DNA of 64,000 nt from Phytophthora sp. 'mugwort' (Eukaryota; Oomycota; Peronosporomycetes; Peronosporales; Peronosporaceae). Under the pieces are notes generated by a model that was not told the DNA's origin, ran no database searches, and worked only from the letters and a program-made list of their open reading frames with translations. Numbering within the stretch: the stretch's first letter is position 1; every line of letters begins with the position of its first letter. Shown here piece by piece: positions 20,355-32,493 of the stretch. Where the stretch lies: positions 3,093,001 to 3,157,000 of the forward strand of contig JAUCEF010000013.1 in assembly GCA_033558025.1 (NCBI GenBank). Reading direction: 5' to 3'. Made by a program: the position numbers and the translations under genes.

Positions 20355-22689
20355 CTAGTGAATGTTCATTTGGATTGGGATGGAGCCGTACTTCTGTTGC
20401 TCCATGCGGCGTTTGACGGCATGACGAATCAAAAGCACAATGAAGCAGAGGATCAGGACCCCAAACAGCGCCCACAGAAGAGTCTTGAATGCGGCGGCTG
20501 CCTTCAGCGATAGTTTGCTGATCTCAACATCTCGCATGAGGTTCATTGTCATTGTGGTTGTCAGGGTCAAGTTGTCGTTCGTCTTCTCGTGAATTAATGA
20601 ATCGACGAACGGACGCAGTGTATCAGCGACACACACGTGTTTTAATGTCTTGCCCATCAGGTTTTTGAACGTTGAAAACGGGCAGCGCACATCGGTAGCC
20701 CCACCGCCGATATCAATCTCCTCGGAGCAAGAAGGGATGATCACTTGAACGCGATCGGGCGGCTAATCATCACAAAGTAAGTTAGGCACATTAACGTTTC
20801 TGTTTTACATAACAAATAAATAGTCGCCTTACATTTTCTGGAGATAATTCGTCACCGTCGCGAATTTGTTCAGGGGAAGCCGCGACAAAGTATAATTTCA
20901 CGTAAAATCGACTTCCGTCGTCGGTGAACACACCTTCAGCTTCTTCCACATGCCAAGACACTCGTGTTTCATTCGAGCCTGCAGATTCTAGGATGCGGGA
21001 CACTGACGTGCTGGGAGAGTCTCGCTCGAAACCTTTTGTGGGTGTGGCGTGGAGCTCGAACACTAGCATGCCTCCGGGTACAGGTTGATGCGGGTGCCAC
21101 CCCTTCGTATACCACTGCAGCCTGTTTCACACGGGCATTTGCACACACAATCATAGCAATGCTGTTGTAAGTTCATGACGCCACAGGTTGAGCACTGAAC
21201 ACTAGCCCTAACTTACCTTAGAAGATTGCGAACATACAACAAGTTAATATCATGAGCAGCATAGTAGAGCAGCCGATTTTCTGGGCCTTGCAAAAGGTGG
21301 GGGCCTTCACCTTTTGCCACTGGCAACGACTTTTGCATAATATTTTGCTGGAAGCTAGCTGTGAGGTGGGCGAGCAGAGTGGCCCCAAAGCTTGCGGAGT
21401 TAACCTCGTTGGTAATGAGATCCATATGAGTCTACAGTATCATTATTAGCGTAAGTAGTGCGTTAGTATCGAGTTTACAGTTAGCAGACACGGCAAGCGC
21501 TGAAGCAGAAACCTCGTGGATCTTGGCCAAAGACAAGATTTTGTCGAACGATAACTGCCAAGGCAGGCTCATATTGTTAAGACTTTGCAGCAGAAGCCAC
21601 TCGGAGAAATAATCGGTATTGGAGAGCGTGTCCTTCCACGGAAGGTAAAATGCGCCATTCCATTGGGTGGGAATTCCAAACAAGTCGCACGTTGCAGGGG
21701 GTTCAGACGAATCGTTCTTTTCAGGCTCCTCGTCGATATTGCATACGGATGCAGCGCAGCACTGTAGAAGCTCGTTGACTTCTGCCACCTCCTTACGTAT
21801 TTCTTGAAGCAGGAACCTCGTGTCGTTGCTCCCGGTAATGCCTTGATACACTGCAAAAAAGTTAAACCACATAGCGAGTGTTAATAGACATAATCAACAA
21901 ACGTTGCATTGGTGATGGCCGTCTGCAACCCCCACCAGCTTTCGAGCATACGGGGCAGTTGGCCGTCGGATCTTGACCCTGCTCAAACAGCAACTGGGTT
22001 TCCTTGGTGATCGGCACAAGTTCCTTGCACGACGGATAAAGCCCACTCAAGAATGCGACGGCAGTCAACTGCATCCAAACAGGTTAGATCGACGTCGCGC
22101 AACACCCACATCGACATAAATACACACATACATTATCACGCTGGTTGTCATCCGCGTATGCGAAAGTTTCCTCGCACGTGGCGTTCAAAAATTCCTCGTA
22201 AAGGTGGTCGCGGAAATACTTCTCGAACGAAATTTTAGTAAAAGTTAGGACAATCACATGGCATCCGCACACTGGTCGCACGTTTCACCGCGTTACACAG
22301 AATAAGACTCACCTCGCCCATACGCTTGACGACGTCGAAGCCGTGTTTGGTGAGCTTGGGCGACACGATCTCCGCCGGATCTTCGGTCTCCGAGGTGCCC
22401 CAGGCGTTGGCGCTTAGCGGCAGATCGAGGTTCGGGTTGCGAACATACTGCTTAAGCAGCTCCTCGGACGGAGACTCGGTGCCCAGGCCGTAGGGTCCGC
22501 GCACGCCGTGGCGGGACAGAACAATCACCTGATTGGGAATCGATGGGATGAGACCGATGGACGGACGCCGTTATTTTACTAAGTGCGCACCTGTCGCAAC
22601 CCCGACTCGGGCGTATATGCCGCTGCATCTGCGCGCGCCAGCGCGGCGAGTACCAAGAGTGCGGGTACTCTGCCTAATGTCATGATCAT
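20355..22689 (-). CDS. membrane-anchored histidine acid phosphatase
   Basis: Eight exons on the minus strand (22689-22591, 22528-22313, 22221-22132, 22068-21903, 21850-21492, 21431-21217, 21121-20833, 20762-20355) give 613 residues with consistent phases. It has a cleavable signal peptide (LLVLAALARADA). The branch-2 histidine phosphatase motif SRHGVRGP is near residue 39, giving the phospho-accepting histidine; the distal catalytic pair is in YYAAHDIN near 368. The conserved PGGMLVFELH follows. About 13 cysteines and several N-glycosylation sites fit an exported domain. One transmembrane helix (LLWALFGVLILCFIVLLI) lies near 570, followed by a basic tail of about 20 residues with YGSI, a YxxPhi sorting signal. 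The closest analogue is lysosomal/prostatic acid phosphatase. Donors at the ends of exons 4 and 5 are the least certain. Confidence 0.8.
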
Positions 22690-24045
22690 TCTCAGGTTTG
22701 CTTGGACGACCGAAAGGATATCTGCGTGGTATATACCGGGATGTTTCGAATAGGTGCGGACAAGGTGGTGTGAACTACTTTGTATCCCCTCTTGAACTCG
22801 CTAGCGAGTTCAAAGAGAGAAGCTTGAAATCACTGTTTACCTGCGATCCTTTGCCGCGACAGGATCCTCTTCCAACGGCACCACCTGATTCGACTACCCG
22901 CTCCGGCTGCTGCGCACCACCCACACGTGCCGGTGTGAGCGTGTGGTGTGTGGTGACAGTCGTTCATTTAATGACACGTGTCGAGAAACTTGGGGCAAAA
23001 GAATACTTTCGTCACCATTTATTTTATGGGCTATCCGTTAGACGTAGTGAATGAATGGCTCGAAGCCATTGCATCTTTGCCGAAAAAAGTGAATTGTACG
23101 GACGTACCGTACTGTATGTACAATGGGGCGAGCAGGCCAACATGGCGCGGGCAGCTCATTTGTTAGATTTCGAGTGATAAAAAAGTTTAAGGGCGTTGGT
23201 GCGATGAGATCTGTTGGGGAACTGCCCAAGCTTTTCAGGCGCAGCTTGGCTCAAGTGGCCGATAGAAACACACGTCTGAAAGATGACCAAGCCGGAGGTT
23301 CCGTACGTCGGGCGCACGCGATGGTGCGGGCGGGGCGCAAGTGGAGGGACGCGCCGTCGTTAGCCACACACTGCCGCTGCGACCTGCGGACCGTTGACTC
23401 GCCCGTCCATGAGGCTCAAGATCGACGCCTGCGGCTCTGTCCGCCTCCCCGTGTGTGGGTATTGAAGCTCGATGCTGGCGCGGGACTGGGGATCAGCTCC
23501 AGGCGGCAGCTGTTTCCTGTAAGTGAGGTCGAGCCATCAAGAAGGTGGCATGCAAGTCCTTTTAGCGAGTCAATTGCTGCTGGCCGGTCACTCACAGCCA
23601 AACACCTGGCGGCCACATGCGTCTGAATCGATCGATCAGCCAGCATAGCGGACCTCGTCGTCCAACCCGTGAGTACCCTGCGGCTTTCCCCGAAACCAAG
23701 CTGGGCCCAGCATATTGTGCCGCAGAACCACTTACGTGCCCGCCCCGTGTCTTACACCCCACAATCGAGCAGTCCGTTCCAGTTTGTCGCGGCATCGCCG
23801 GTCGTCCACAAACACTGCCCGAACCGCAGTGCCACCACTTGGTCGGAAGTCGTGTGGCCGGCTGAGCAGAGGTGCACCAGTACGCCGGCCCACTGCTCTC
23901 TGAATAGAGTCGCCGGCCTGTAACAAACCACAAGGTCGCAGGACTGGTCTCTCCCGAACCACGGCACTTTGTATTTGACGTCTTGAGCCGCACTGCATTC
24001 GCTTGCTCCCCGTGGATTCGTGTACCAACCACAGCTACAGACAGA
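22690..24045. other. intergenic region without supported gene
   Basis: About 1.35 kb between divergent genes. Several open frames are present on both strands around 23100-24000, but none shows a known motif, consistent codon bias or splice structure. I see no repeat or RNA gene. Confidence 0.5.
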
Positions 24046-24708
24046 ATGACGTCCTGCGTTGTGCAAGTTCAGGAACTGACGCGCCGTCTGCTTAAGCGTG
24101 TGCGGCCGTCGCTCCCATCCAGCGCTACTGCCAGCGTGGAAGACCTCGGCGCCAGCCGCGACTCGGCCACCAGCGAGGCGCTGCTCAAGGTCTGCAAGCG
24201 CCAGATCGAGTCGTCACCGCGCTCATCAGTGATGGCCGTCGAACAACTGCAGGAAGAGATTGTTGCGACTACACCCGTCAGTGATTTTGCCCGCGCCGTG
24301 CACTGGCCTCGTGTCACCGGCTGTGAGGGCGTCCGCAAGGCGCTCACGTTCCTGCAGACTTCGCGCCAGCACGCGCTCATGCTCATGCTGCAGAACCACT
24401 GGGAGCGCGCCATGAACGTGCTTGAGAAGATCGAGAAGGCTACAGAGAGTGTCAGCGAGCAACGCCGACAGGTCGTAATCCAACAGGCCAATGCCGGCCG
24501 CAACGTGCTCGTGGAGAAGATTCAGGAGCTCGAGCTCGCGGCACCGCGTCGCACCGTGCGCTTCAGCGACGAGGTGGCCGTCGCCTTTGCGGATGACATG
24601 GACCGCAAGTGCGACGATGTGTCGGAGCCCGTACGCGAAGAGATGCTCGTACTACGTGCCTCGCGCAAGATCCCACAGGAGAACCTGTCGGAGTTCTGGA
24701 ACGAGTAA
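24046..24708 (+). CDS. hypothetical helical protein with RVxF-type motif
   Basis: 220 residues, no intron, start at ATG 24046. Strong C/G-ending codon bias supports real coding. The protein is mostly alpha-helical: LTRRLLKRVRPSL, a helix around AMNVLEKIEKATESVSEQRRQVVIQQ with coiled-coil character, and an acidic C-terminus ending LSEFWNE. Near residue 180 it carries RRTVRFSDEV, which fits the [RK]-x(0-1)-V-x-F docking motif for protein phosphatase 1 catalytic subunit, followed by acidic residues as in many PP1 regulators. No signal peptide or membrane segment. I do not recognise the family; a PP1-regulatory role is only an inference from the short motif. Confidence 0.6.
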   Translation: MTSCVVQVQELTRRLLKRVRPSLPSSATASVEDLGASRDSATSEALLKVCKRQIESSPRSSVMAVEQLQEEIVATTPVSDFARAVHWPRVTGCEGVRKALTFLQTSRQHALMLMLQNHWERAMNVLEKIEKATESVSEQRRQVVIQQANAGRNVLVEKIQELELAAPRRTVRFSDEVAVAFADDMDRKCDDVSEPVREEMLVLRASRKIPQENLSEFWNE

Positions 24709-25599
24709 GTTCACAGTCGGCTGCTGACGGACGGATGCACCGAGCGCCTTACAGAAACCTATTTAGCGGAGCAGGGCCGATCGCTAGGCCCCCCACGCTA
24801 GCCTCCTAACTTATTCGTCATAGACTTATTTAATACGATACCAATCACCTCTTCAACCAGTATGTCATGCCTTCTTTTTCAATAAAACTAGCATCTACCC
24901 ACAAAATTTGGGTGGAGGAATCTATCGCCACAGCATCTTTACATGTACTGTACCATATCGAAAGGGCGGAACGTACCGGTCTTGCTCGGCTTCGCACAGC
25001 CATCCCCGGATGGGACGCGGTACAGCACATGAAGCCGCATCTTGGATCTTGCAGCGCGAAATGAAGGTTCGGTTCCACACACTCATCCTCCGTCCCGTGC
25101 ACGAAAGCCTGAAGACGTTAAGCAATATTAAGTGTATAAAAATTGAGATTAAATCGTTAACTCGCTCGTGACTTCGTCTATCTATTGGTATAAAAATCAC
25201 CCGGGTCGTCTTCTCGAGCGTCCTGACCTTATCGAAGAAGTAGAAGTTCTCCGGCGATACGGAAAGCGATTTCGCAGATTGAAATGGCAGCCCTCAGTGT
25301 AAAGAGTGTCGGAGGACAGCCACAAGCAGCGGCGGCAACGCAGCTCACTGAGCTCAAATGCGATCACAGAACTAACTGATAAATATCGAACATGTCTGAG
25401 TGAGGTGGCAAATATACCGTAACAAGCCATGTTGCCTGCAGTCTGCAACTCAAGTTTCGTGCAGTCTGAACTGAAAAAAAATAATGGAAACGAGCAGAGT
25501 ATACAACCCCCAAGATAAATGGCACCCGTCAAACCCGTTCTACGGAATAGATATCATTCAGCGCAGGACCCCTCGTATCCGAGACAGTGCAAGCCCAGG
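24709..25599. other. intergenic region without supported gene
   Basis: About 0.9 kb. It holds the 3' flank of the preceding gene and the 5' flank of the next. A TCATTCAG initiator-like site near 25554 may start the downstream transcript. An in-frame ATG at 25519 lies upstream of it. Confidence 0.4.
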
Positions 25600-28574
25600 A
25601 TGGCCGACGCGACGCTGTACCGCACCGCCGGCCACCCGGAGAAGGCCCGGCTGGTCTTCAACGCGCAGCTGCATCAGCAGCTCAAGAACATTGCGAAGAA
25701 CCGCGAGATCTCGGCCGTTCCGGGGGCGCCCACCATCTCCAGCAATGGCAGCATGCGTCCCACGCAGCCCATGGTGCTTAACGGCGCCGGCCGCTCCACG
25801 GAGCTTAACGGATGGAGTCTGGAGAAGAAGATGATGGCGCTGGCCGAAGCGCTAGACCTGCTGCGTCGCCCTTTCTTCTTCTATCTGGACTTCGGCACGG
25901 CCGCAGCAGCCGAGGCGTCCAACGGCGGCAGCGCTGGAGCTTCCGGAGACCGCAAACTCACCTACCACTCGTACTTTAACAAGATGCTGCCACTGCATGT
26001 GGGTCAAACTGTGCTGCTCGACTTATGGTACGTGAGGATGTATTTTGCGCTTAAGAAGATAGTGGTAAATGACAGTTTTGTACATTAATTCTAGGGACTA
26101 TTTGATGGACATGGTCGATCATGTGCCTGTCCGCAACCGCTGTCGCGCGCTGTATATGCAGGCGGCAGTGTATATTTGTCGACGTGTGGAGTTTATCGAG
26201 GGGTACCCATTGGACGGGCAGCAGGTGCATCTGGACTCGCTCGTATCGAAGCGATACATCCGTTTGCTGGAGCGGAGTGTGCGCTTCTGCTCGGTTAAGA
26301 TCCGCAAGGCACGATTCATGGCGGAGGAATACCGGTTTTTCGTGGCACATGTCTACACAGCAGTGTATTTCCGCTTCCCATTCGCGACTCCTAAGCTGTT
26401 GGAAGCTGTGCTGCAGTGCACGGAAAAACTCGAGGGGACGGGAGAAGTGAGCAGCGGAATGAACAACATATCGAATGGAAATTTGAACGGGGTAAAGAAT
26501 GGCGCTCGCCCTCCGAAGCCCAAACGTCGGCGTCCTGGACACCAGGCCGGCAGCTTGCGCAGCCCTCGACAGTACCGCCGCCAATGGAACGATCTCTCAG
26601 GTACCGTTTTTTATGATAATATGTACTCTATCTGTTGCCTTTAGGTATTGATTGACTGGCTGTATGGTTGCTGGTTTTGTAGCATCCAAGTGTCGACCAG
26701 ACCGCATCAGTGGTGTCGATCTGCAGCTCGAAATCTTCTCGTCATTTTCAGAATATAAGTCGAACCGCGGTACAGATCGATTGGTGGTGCCCATCAAAGG
26801 TGGCAGCACACCAGGTATTCCACAAGATATGCTGAAGAAGGGTTTAAGCAATAAAGCCATCGCTGCCGCGCTTGAAGCAGTGTTCCAGCATGGCATGAAC
26901 CGTGTCGGTGAGGAGCAAGAAGTGACCTTCATTTATCAGCTTCCGTTGCTGTACATCGGCCACAAGCTGCAGAATGATGCCTTCGTGAAGCTGGCAGTGA
27001 CAACTCAAGACAAAATTGAAGCTGGACTGGACCTTTTTATCGAACGAGTGAATTCGCCAGGGAGGGATGACCTCATGGCAGTAACTTTTGTGGCTGCTGT
27101 GCTGAGTGATGTGAGCAGTTGGTGCAACCACCGCTACGCCGATGGCCGTATTTTGTGGCATTGTGTGCCTGGTTACTTCGCACTCGTGCGGTTATATGTG
27201 GCAGTTTTTGAGCGGATGTGTCAACGGCGTGCACGATCTAGTGCCGGTGCGTCGTCGTTGCCTTCGGTGAACCGCATTCTTTCCATTATTGAGGGCAAGA
27301 CGAGCGATCCGTGGGAAGACTATTGGAATGATCGGGAAATCGACACTGTACTGGATGCGGGCAGTGAAGTGCTCAAGAACGAGGCGCTGGTCAATGTACT
27401 TATGCAGGTTATCCTGGAAAGCACCAACATCCTCGACCCCACGAGCGTCAATTACTCGTTTGGTATCTTACAACGGATGCTCGAGGTAGCTTCGATGGCT
27501 GCAATGCCTGCCGCAACGGAGGCAGGGGCACTCCGTGGAAAGTTTGGCGGTCGTGTCCGTCACTGCCTAGGAGCAGTGTTTGACGGTGACTATTTTCTGG
27601 GCAGCATGCGCAGCGCCTTGCAGTCTTCGCATGTGCAAACGCTGCTGAAGGTCCTCACATGCATCTACAATTGCATCGGTAACGGAATTTATGCTCTCGT
27701 GTTGGTTCCTTTGTCGAGACTGACAGTGATGTGCATTTTTCTTGCGAATTGGTCAGACTTGTTGCCAACTACGGCTCGCAAGCGGCTCGTCGCGGAGCTT
27801 ATTCTGCGCGAAAACTTCTTTCATTTCTTTCTGCATTGGAACGAAGAGGTAAATCGTGCTTTGTCTTGAGTATTAAGTGTGTTTGTCCTCCTCACGAGCT
27901 TCAATTTTGTGACGTCAATGCAGATTCGGAAGATTTTCTGCTATATGATCGTGTTTAAAACTTCGGCTTCAAACCGATTAGATCTACCCAGCGCAGCCGA
28001 CCGGATTCTGCTTGCACAGACTCCATTCTTCGAGGTTGGCCCGCAATCTAGATCCAACGGCTCAGGTTTGTCAGCTGCGTCACCAGCACTCAGTTACTTG
28101 AGTCACCTGAGCGAACTCGCTCAGGCCATGTTGCGCCCCACTGCAGACAGTGAGATGGATCCGGCGAAGAAGGCAGCTGTGGGCAAGAAGGCTCTCCAAC
28201 GGCTAACGAATTGGGACGCTAGCGCCCGATTAAAGCGCACACGTAGCGGTGGCGATGCTGTGTTTCGGGATAGCCTCGTTGACGAGGAATTATCAGTGGA
28301 TCTTTCGATCGCGAGCAAACTGGACGCGAATTTCAAAATGATTGCCGAGCAAATGGATCCAGCTCGACACCGGCGTGAGAGTCTTGAAATGGGAGAGCTT
28401 GCGCCTGCTAAGCGGTATTTTCCCCGAGAGTTGGAAGCTTATGCCGAGCGTGCGCTTTCGCAGTACGTTTTGGTGCTTTGGGAATACTACGAAGCCGCGT
28501 TTGAGAACCCGGCGAAGATGCCCATTGCTCCGTCACTCGAGTTCACGATTTCCGTGCCGTTCTTTTCCGATTAA
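25600..28574 (+). CDS. large conserved hypothetical protein (about 890 residues)
   Basis: Five exons (25600-26027, 26095-26600, 26683-27678, 27757-27848, 27924-28574) join in one frame of 890 residues; an in-frame ATG at 25519 would add 27. There is no signal peptide or clear transmembrane helix. The protein is largely helical, with repeated hydrophobic heptad-like stretches (WDYLMDMVDHVPVRNRCRALYMQAA, AHVYTAVYFRFPFATPKLLEAVLQC, RKRLVAELILRENFFHFFLHWN). A low-complexity Asn/Gly and basic linker lies at about 290-335. It ends PSLEFTISVPFFSD. The overall look, a helical scaffold with a terminal conserved block, recalls fungal DUF1765 proteins, but I hold this loosely. The fourth exon is only 92 bp and is chosen because skipping 27679-27756 restores a helix-compatible frame. 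Confidence 0.7.
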
Positions 28575-28658
28575 TCCGACAAGTGAGTGTATTACTATGT
28601 AGTATGTAGACGTACGCTAGGCTGCTCGTTGACTGGTAAGCAAACACGCGGGGCCCAG

Positions 28659-29920
28659 CTAGACTTGAGCGTAAAGGCTTAGCTGACGGAACATTTCCTT
28701 GCTGCTGTAGACGGTAGTAGTCGCCCCCGCTGAAAGAAGACAAATAGAAGCAAAAACGTTAGTCACCATTTCATATGCTTTCCAACCATAACTATCATTT
28801 CTCACCATGGAGTGGCTCCGTCGTGAACATTCGCACATCCCCTGCACGTACACGCTTCCAGTCCCGTTTTCGACGTGCAAACAGGTTATCGTGCTCCTTT
28901 TTGTCTGCTGTGCGGCCTTTTGAATTAGGTTAGAGACAGTATCACTATCGAGAAAGCTTAAGCTGGTAACCCACTTGGATGATTCTGCTTTCGCTTGTGT
29001 GTGGTCCGGCCAGAATTTATCTGCTAGAAGCAAAACCAGCATAGAGGATGATGCCAACAGGTGAGTCACAACAGATTTGCCCAAAGCAAGATACAAATAA
29101 TTTAAACACGAACCGCGGCATTAATCTGAAGAAGTTTTTGACGCTCTTCGCGATCCAGCGTGTGCTCCACAAACGCTCGTAACCACCACTAAATCATCCA
29201 AACATACAGCAAGACAAACCGTCAGAACGCAAGACAACAGTCAACGCTATCACTCTCGATCATTACGCACCCTTGCATCCATGTTGCGCAGTAAGTGTTT
29301 CTTCGTGCGCACATAGGTCTCAAGGAACGCATCGTCGCGCAACTGCTCACGATGGCCATTTTTGATGCAGTTGAGTACGAACTCGCGCAGCGGCTGGTAC
29401 GCTCCTTTTTCGAGGTCGGGACACTCGTGGAGCTCCATGAATTCGAACACCTGCGTCTTAAGCACAAGCGGTGCCAGGTCGTCGGCCAGCCCTCCCTCCA
29501 CAGTCACACACACAGTGTGCACTCCAGCGTTCTCTAGACAGATGTCCTGCACGTAGTAGACGCCGTTCGGGAAGGCTGTGCCCACGCGCTCGTTGAACAC
29601 GACCTTGTCCTCATTCTGGATAGTCACTCGCAGCGCCGCCACTGCGCGAGACTTGACGACGGTCGACTTGCCGTTCTTAGTGCAGGCCACATAGAATCCC
29701 AAGTAGCTGAATGACCAAACAATACAATTATTTAATTATGCATTCGGAGACGACACGACGGGAGTCGGATGCTTGCAACGCACCGGAAGAGCGAGAACTG
29801 GAGCGGCACTCGTTCCGGCAGCATCTCCGCCCACTTGTCCGCGATGGGGAAAAGCTGGTAGCCATCGGGAAGCGTCGGGTTGCGCTTGATGGTGATCGGC
29901 TTGAGGTTCTTGAGCGACAT
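28659..29920 (-). CDS. conserved hypothetical protein with beta-rich core
   Basis: Exons 29920-29784, 29706-29271 and 29188 onward are well supported. The protein begins MSLKNLKPITIKRNP. A beta-rich stretch (AALRVTIQNEDKVVFNERVGTAFPNGVYYVQDICLE would be its core; key strands are VTIQNEDKVVF and VHTVCVTVEGG) is followed by helices (YQPLREFVLNCIKNG, WWLRAFVEHTLDREERQKLL). If exon 3 is read straight it ends at 29102 (219 residues). However, reading a GTGTTT donor in exon 3 gives further exons with coding character (DKFWPDHTQAKAESSKW, KEHDNLFARRKRDWKRVRAG, VRMFTTEPLHG, ATTTVYSSKEMFRQLSLYAQV) ending at 28659. One intron in this part would be only about 40 bp, so the 3' structure is provisional. 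I do not recognise the family. Head to head with the kinase at 30052. Confidence 0.55.
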
Positions 29921-30051
29921 AGCTTCTGCCAGACTTTCAAATCGTCAATCCAAATATTACGTTTTCTCGAGGGCGGGAAAGTGTTTTTCTTGCATAGCAA
30001 TTTTATATTAGGTAGTACAACATTTGCTAACGTCAATATTTCACGTGCGTC
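29921..30051. promoter_or_regulatory. 131-bp bidirectional intergenic promoter
   Basis: This is the only sequence between the start codons of the beta-rich hypothetical gene (minus) and the CaMKK-like kinase gene (plus). It is AT-rich with a T-run. A shared promoter is inferred from the spacing. Confidence 0.5.
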
Positions 30052-31352
30052 ATGAGCGGCAACGGAGCAATGCGCTGGAACATCGCGGAGACGCACTGCG
30101 TCGTGAAGCGGAAGACTGATGCGGGTGACAAGTTCGTGAATAACTACCGGTTGTTGGAGACGCTGGGGCAAGGCCGTTTCGGCAAGGTGAAGCTCTGCGA
30201 GAGACTCGCGAACGGCGGCGCGAGCAGCTCTGCTGCCTCTGTGAACGACAGTGCGGCAGTAAATACTGCCCCCGTTGCTATTAGTGGAGATGCTGACGTT
30301 GCTCATGCGTCACTACCTCCACCGGCGTTTGCGACGCCCAAGACGCGGCTGTTTGCGCTGAAGATCTTCTCCAAGAAAATGCTGCGCCGACTCAAGGACT
30401 ATTGCGCAGAGCCGGCGGAAAGACAGCTTGGGGGAGAACGAGACGCTGCTGATGAAGGGGAAGACGCAGTGCTTAGGAGGATGCGGGCGGTGACGGCGCT
30501 GGACCGCGTGAATGACGAGATCGAAATCATGCGCTCGCTTTATCATCGCAACGTTGTGCTGCTATTTGAAGTAATCGAGGCCGATGACAGCGACAAACTC
30601 TACATGGTACTTGAGTATATGGCGTGCGGTCCGTGTATGGTGTATCGGTCAGACACAAAGGACTTTTACAGCCGCGTTACGAGTGGTACAGTGTCGGAAG
30701 AGCTGGCACGGAGTTACCTGTCCGATATTCTACTTGGTCTGCAGTACCTACATCAACGGCGAGTTTGCCACCGCGACATTAAGGTGAGTGGTGACGCTTT
30801 GCTATTGCAGCGCGGTCGCTAATCGCAGCATTTGTTCTCATTTTTTCTTTTCGTCGACGAGCATAGCCGGACAATATACTACTAAACGACTCGGGGCGCT
30901 GCCACATTACCGATTTTGGCTGCGCAAAAGCCTTCAGCACATCAGATAACGTATCCGGAGCAACAGATACCGGCACCGCTGAACCAGTGCTTTTGTCGGA
31001 CACAGTAGGAACGTACCAGTTCTTGGCGCCAGAGTGTTGCTCCGGTGAACCGTACGACCCCTTCAAGGTGGATATTTGGGCTGTCGGCGTCGTTTTTTTC
31101 ATCTTCCTTTTCGGTAGACTGCCTTTTACGTCCGAGAGCACCCGGGAACTATTTGACGAAATCATTCGTGCAGAGATTGTTTTGCCTAGTGTAGAAGAGT
31201 CTAGCCGTGACCTGCCAGTCAGCTCTGCGGGCCAGGACTTGCTACGTCGACTGCTAGAGAAGGATCCGGAGCAGCGGATCACGATCGCGGAAGCCCTTAG
31301 CCACCCGTGGTTTGCTCAAGATGAGGATGACGAAGAACCGCTGTCGTTTTGA
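30052..31352 (+). CDS. CaMKK/LKB1-type serine/threonine protein kinase
   Basis: Two exons (30052-30783 and 30867-31352) encode 405 residues that are almost entirely kinase domain. Motifs: glycine loop LGQGRFGKV near residue 38, ATP-binding lysine in FALKIFSKK near 107, catalytic loop CHRDIKPDNILLN near 241, DFGCAKAF near 260, activation segment VGTYQFLAPE, and DIWAVGVVFF. About 60 residues, rich in Ala/Ser, are inserted between the glycine loop and the lysine, and a charged insert follows it. Layout and activation segment best match CaMKK and SnRK1/AMPK-activating kinases (ELM1/SAK1/LKB1 group), which phosphorylate the T-loop of AMPK-type kinases. All catalytic residues are present. No calmodulin-binding tail is obvious after LSHPWFAQ, so calcium control is uncertain. 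Confidence 0.85.
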
Positions 31353-32493
31353 TGGCAGGGTACTTTGACTCAAATATGGACAAATGTTCGGTTCCGTAGT
31401 CTTGAGGTTTTGAGTTGTTTCGCTCACCGATCCCAAAATTATTCCGGTTTATTACAACTTTTGCCTGCTGAACCGCACCCGAAGGTATACCGTAACAATA
31501 TTGGACCGAAATTTACATGTCTTGCAGTACTGCTAACAAGTGCCAAACGCAACACACACAAAGAGCGCGCGGCAAGATTGTGGAATGATAATCTTCAATG
31601 TTCAACGGTTTCTCAGGCCAGCAAGTTAACGTTGTCCATGTCACGGCGTATCGTGGAGTCTCCCCATTTCTTCTGTCCAGGATCAACGCAATGTACTTAA
31701 CACTCGCTTCGACCGACTGATTGTCCAAGACGGCTTAAAATGGTGCAATAATTCGCGAAAACGCGAGACGTCAAGCGCCCTCGGCCCGAGAAGTAGGACA
31801 AACTTGAGGGAGGGTACCAATTCAAACTGCTTATCGATCGAGGACAAACAATGGCGCTTGCTGGAGAAAATAGACCAAAAATTGTTTGTAGAGAGACTGA
31901 CTCCTTGTTCAACGGGGGCAGATCACCATTGGTACAGCTGTATGGCGAACGCAGCGTGGGCCTGCGTTTCCTGCACCAGCGGTGGACATCAAGTGTAACA
32001 AAACTCTTGTGAACACGGCTGTGCCATTACGCTGACGGCTGCTCCATTCTTGAACGAGAGTTATTTAACAGCTATCCTTGAAAACCGATAGGTGTATTCT
32101 AGCGGAAACTCCGAGAGTTTTCGAAATCAACTGCAGGACTCCTACGTTTGAGTCGGGTCGGATACACTTTGGCAGATCCATCGTGAAGGATTTTCTCACT
32201 GCCTGGTGCTGCTGTTCAGTCCGGTCTCGTGAAGATAAAACGAAACACAGTAGAATCCGGCTTCCAAAGGACGTTCTCTCGAGTTTGCAACGTCAAAACT
32301 GACGGATTGCGCTTCTGTGGAGCAGATGGCTCTATTGATCCGTCCGAGCGAAGTCAAGTGATGAGAGTCCTCGAGCAATTGCCCAAAATGACGCTACACA
32401 AATGTTTTTTCAATCTCAGTCATCGGAATCTGCGTAAAAGATAAGTTGTAACTTCTGCTACAAAAATCCATGTAAACTATTTCGAAGTACACT
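31353..32493. other. intergenic region without supported gene
   Basis: About 1.1 kb between two convergent genes. No frame has splice-site support or recognisable motifs. No repeats or RNA structures were seen. Confidence 0.5.

Noticed and set aside
22690..24045. Several 80-170 codon frames that might be a gene between the phosphatase and the 24046 gene.
   Set aside because: No conserved motif, no matching splice sites, and multiple overlapping frames on both strands with unbiased codons.
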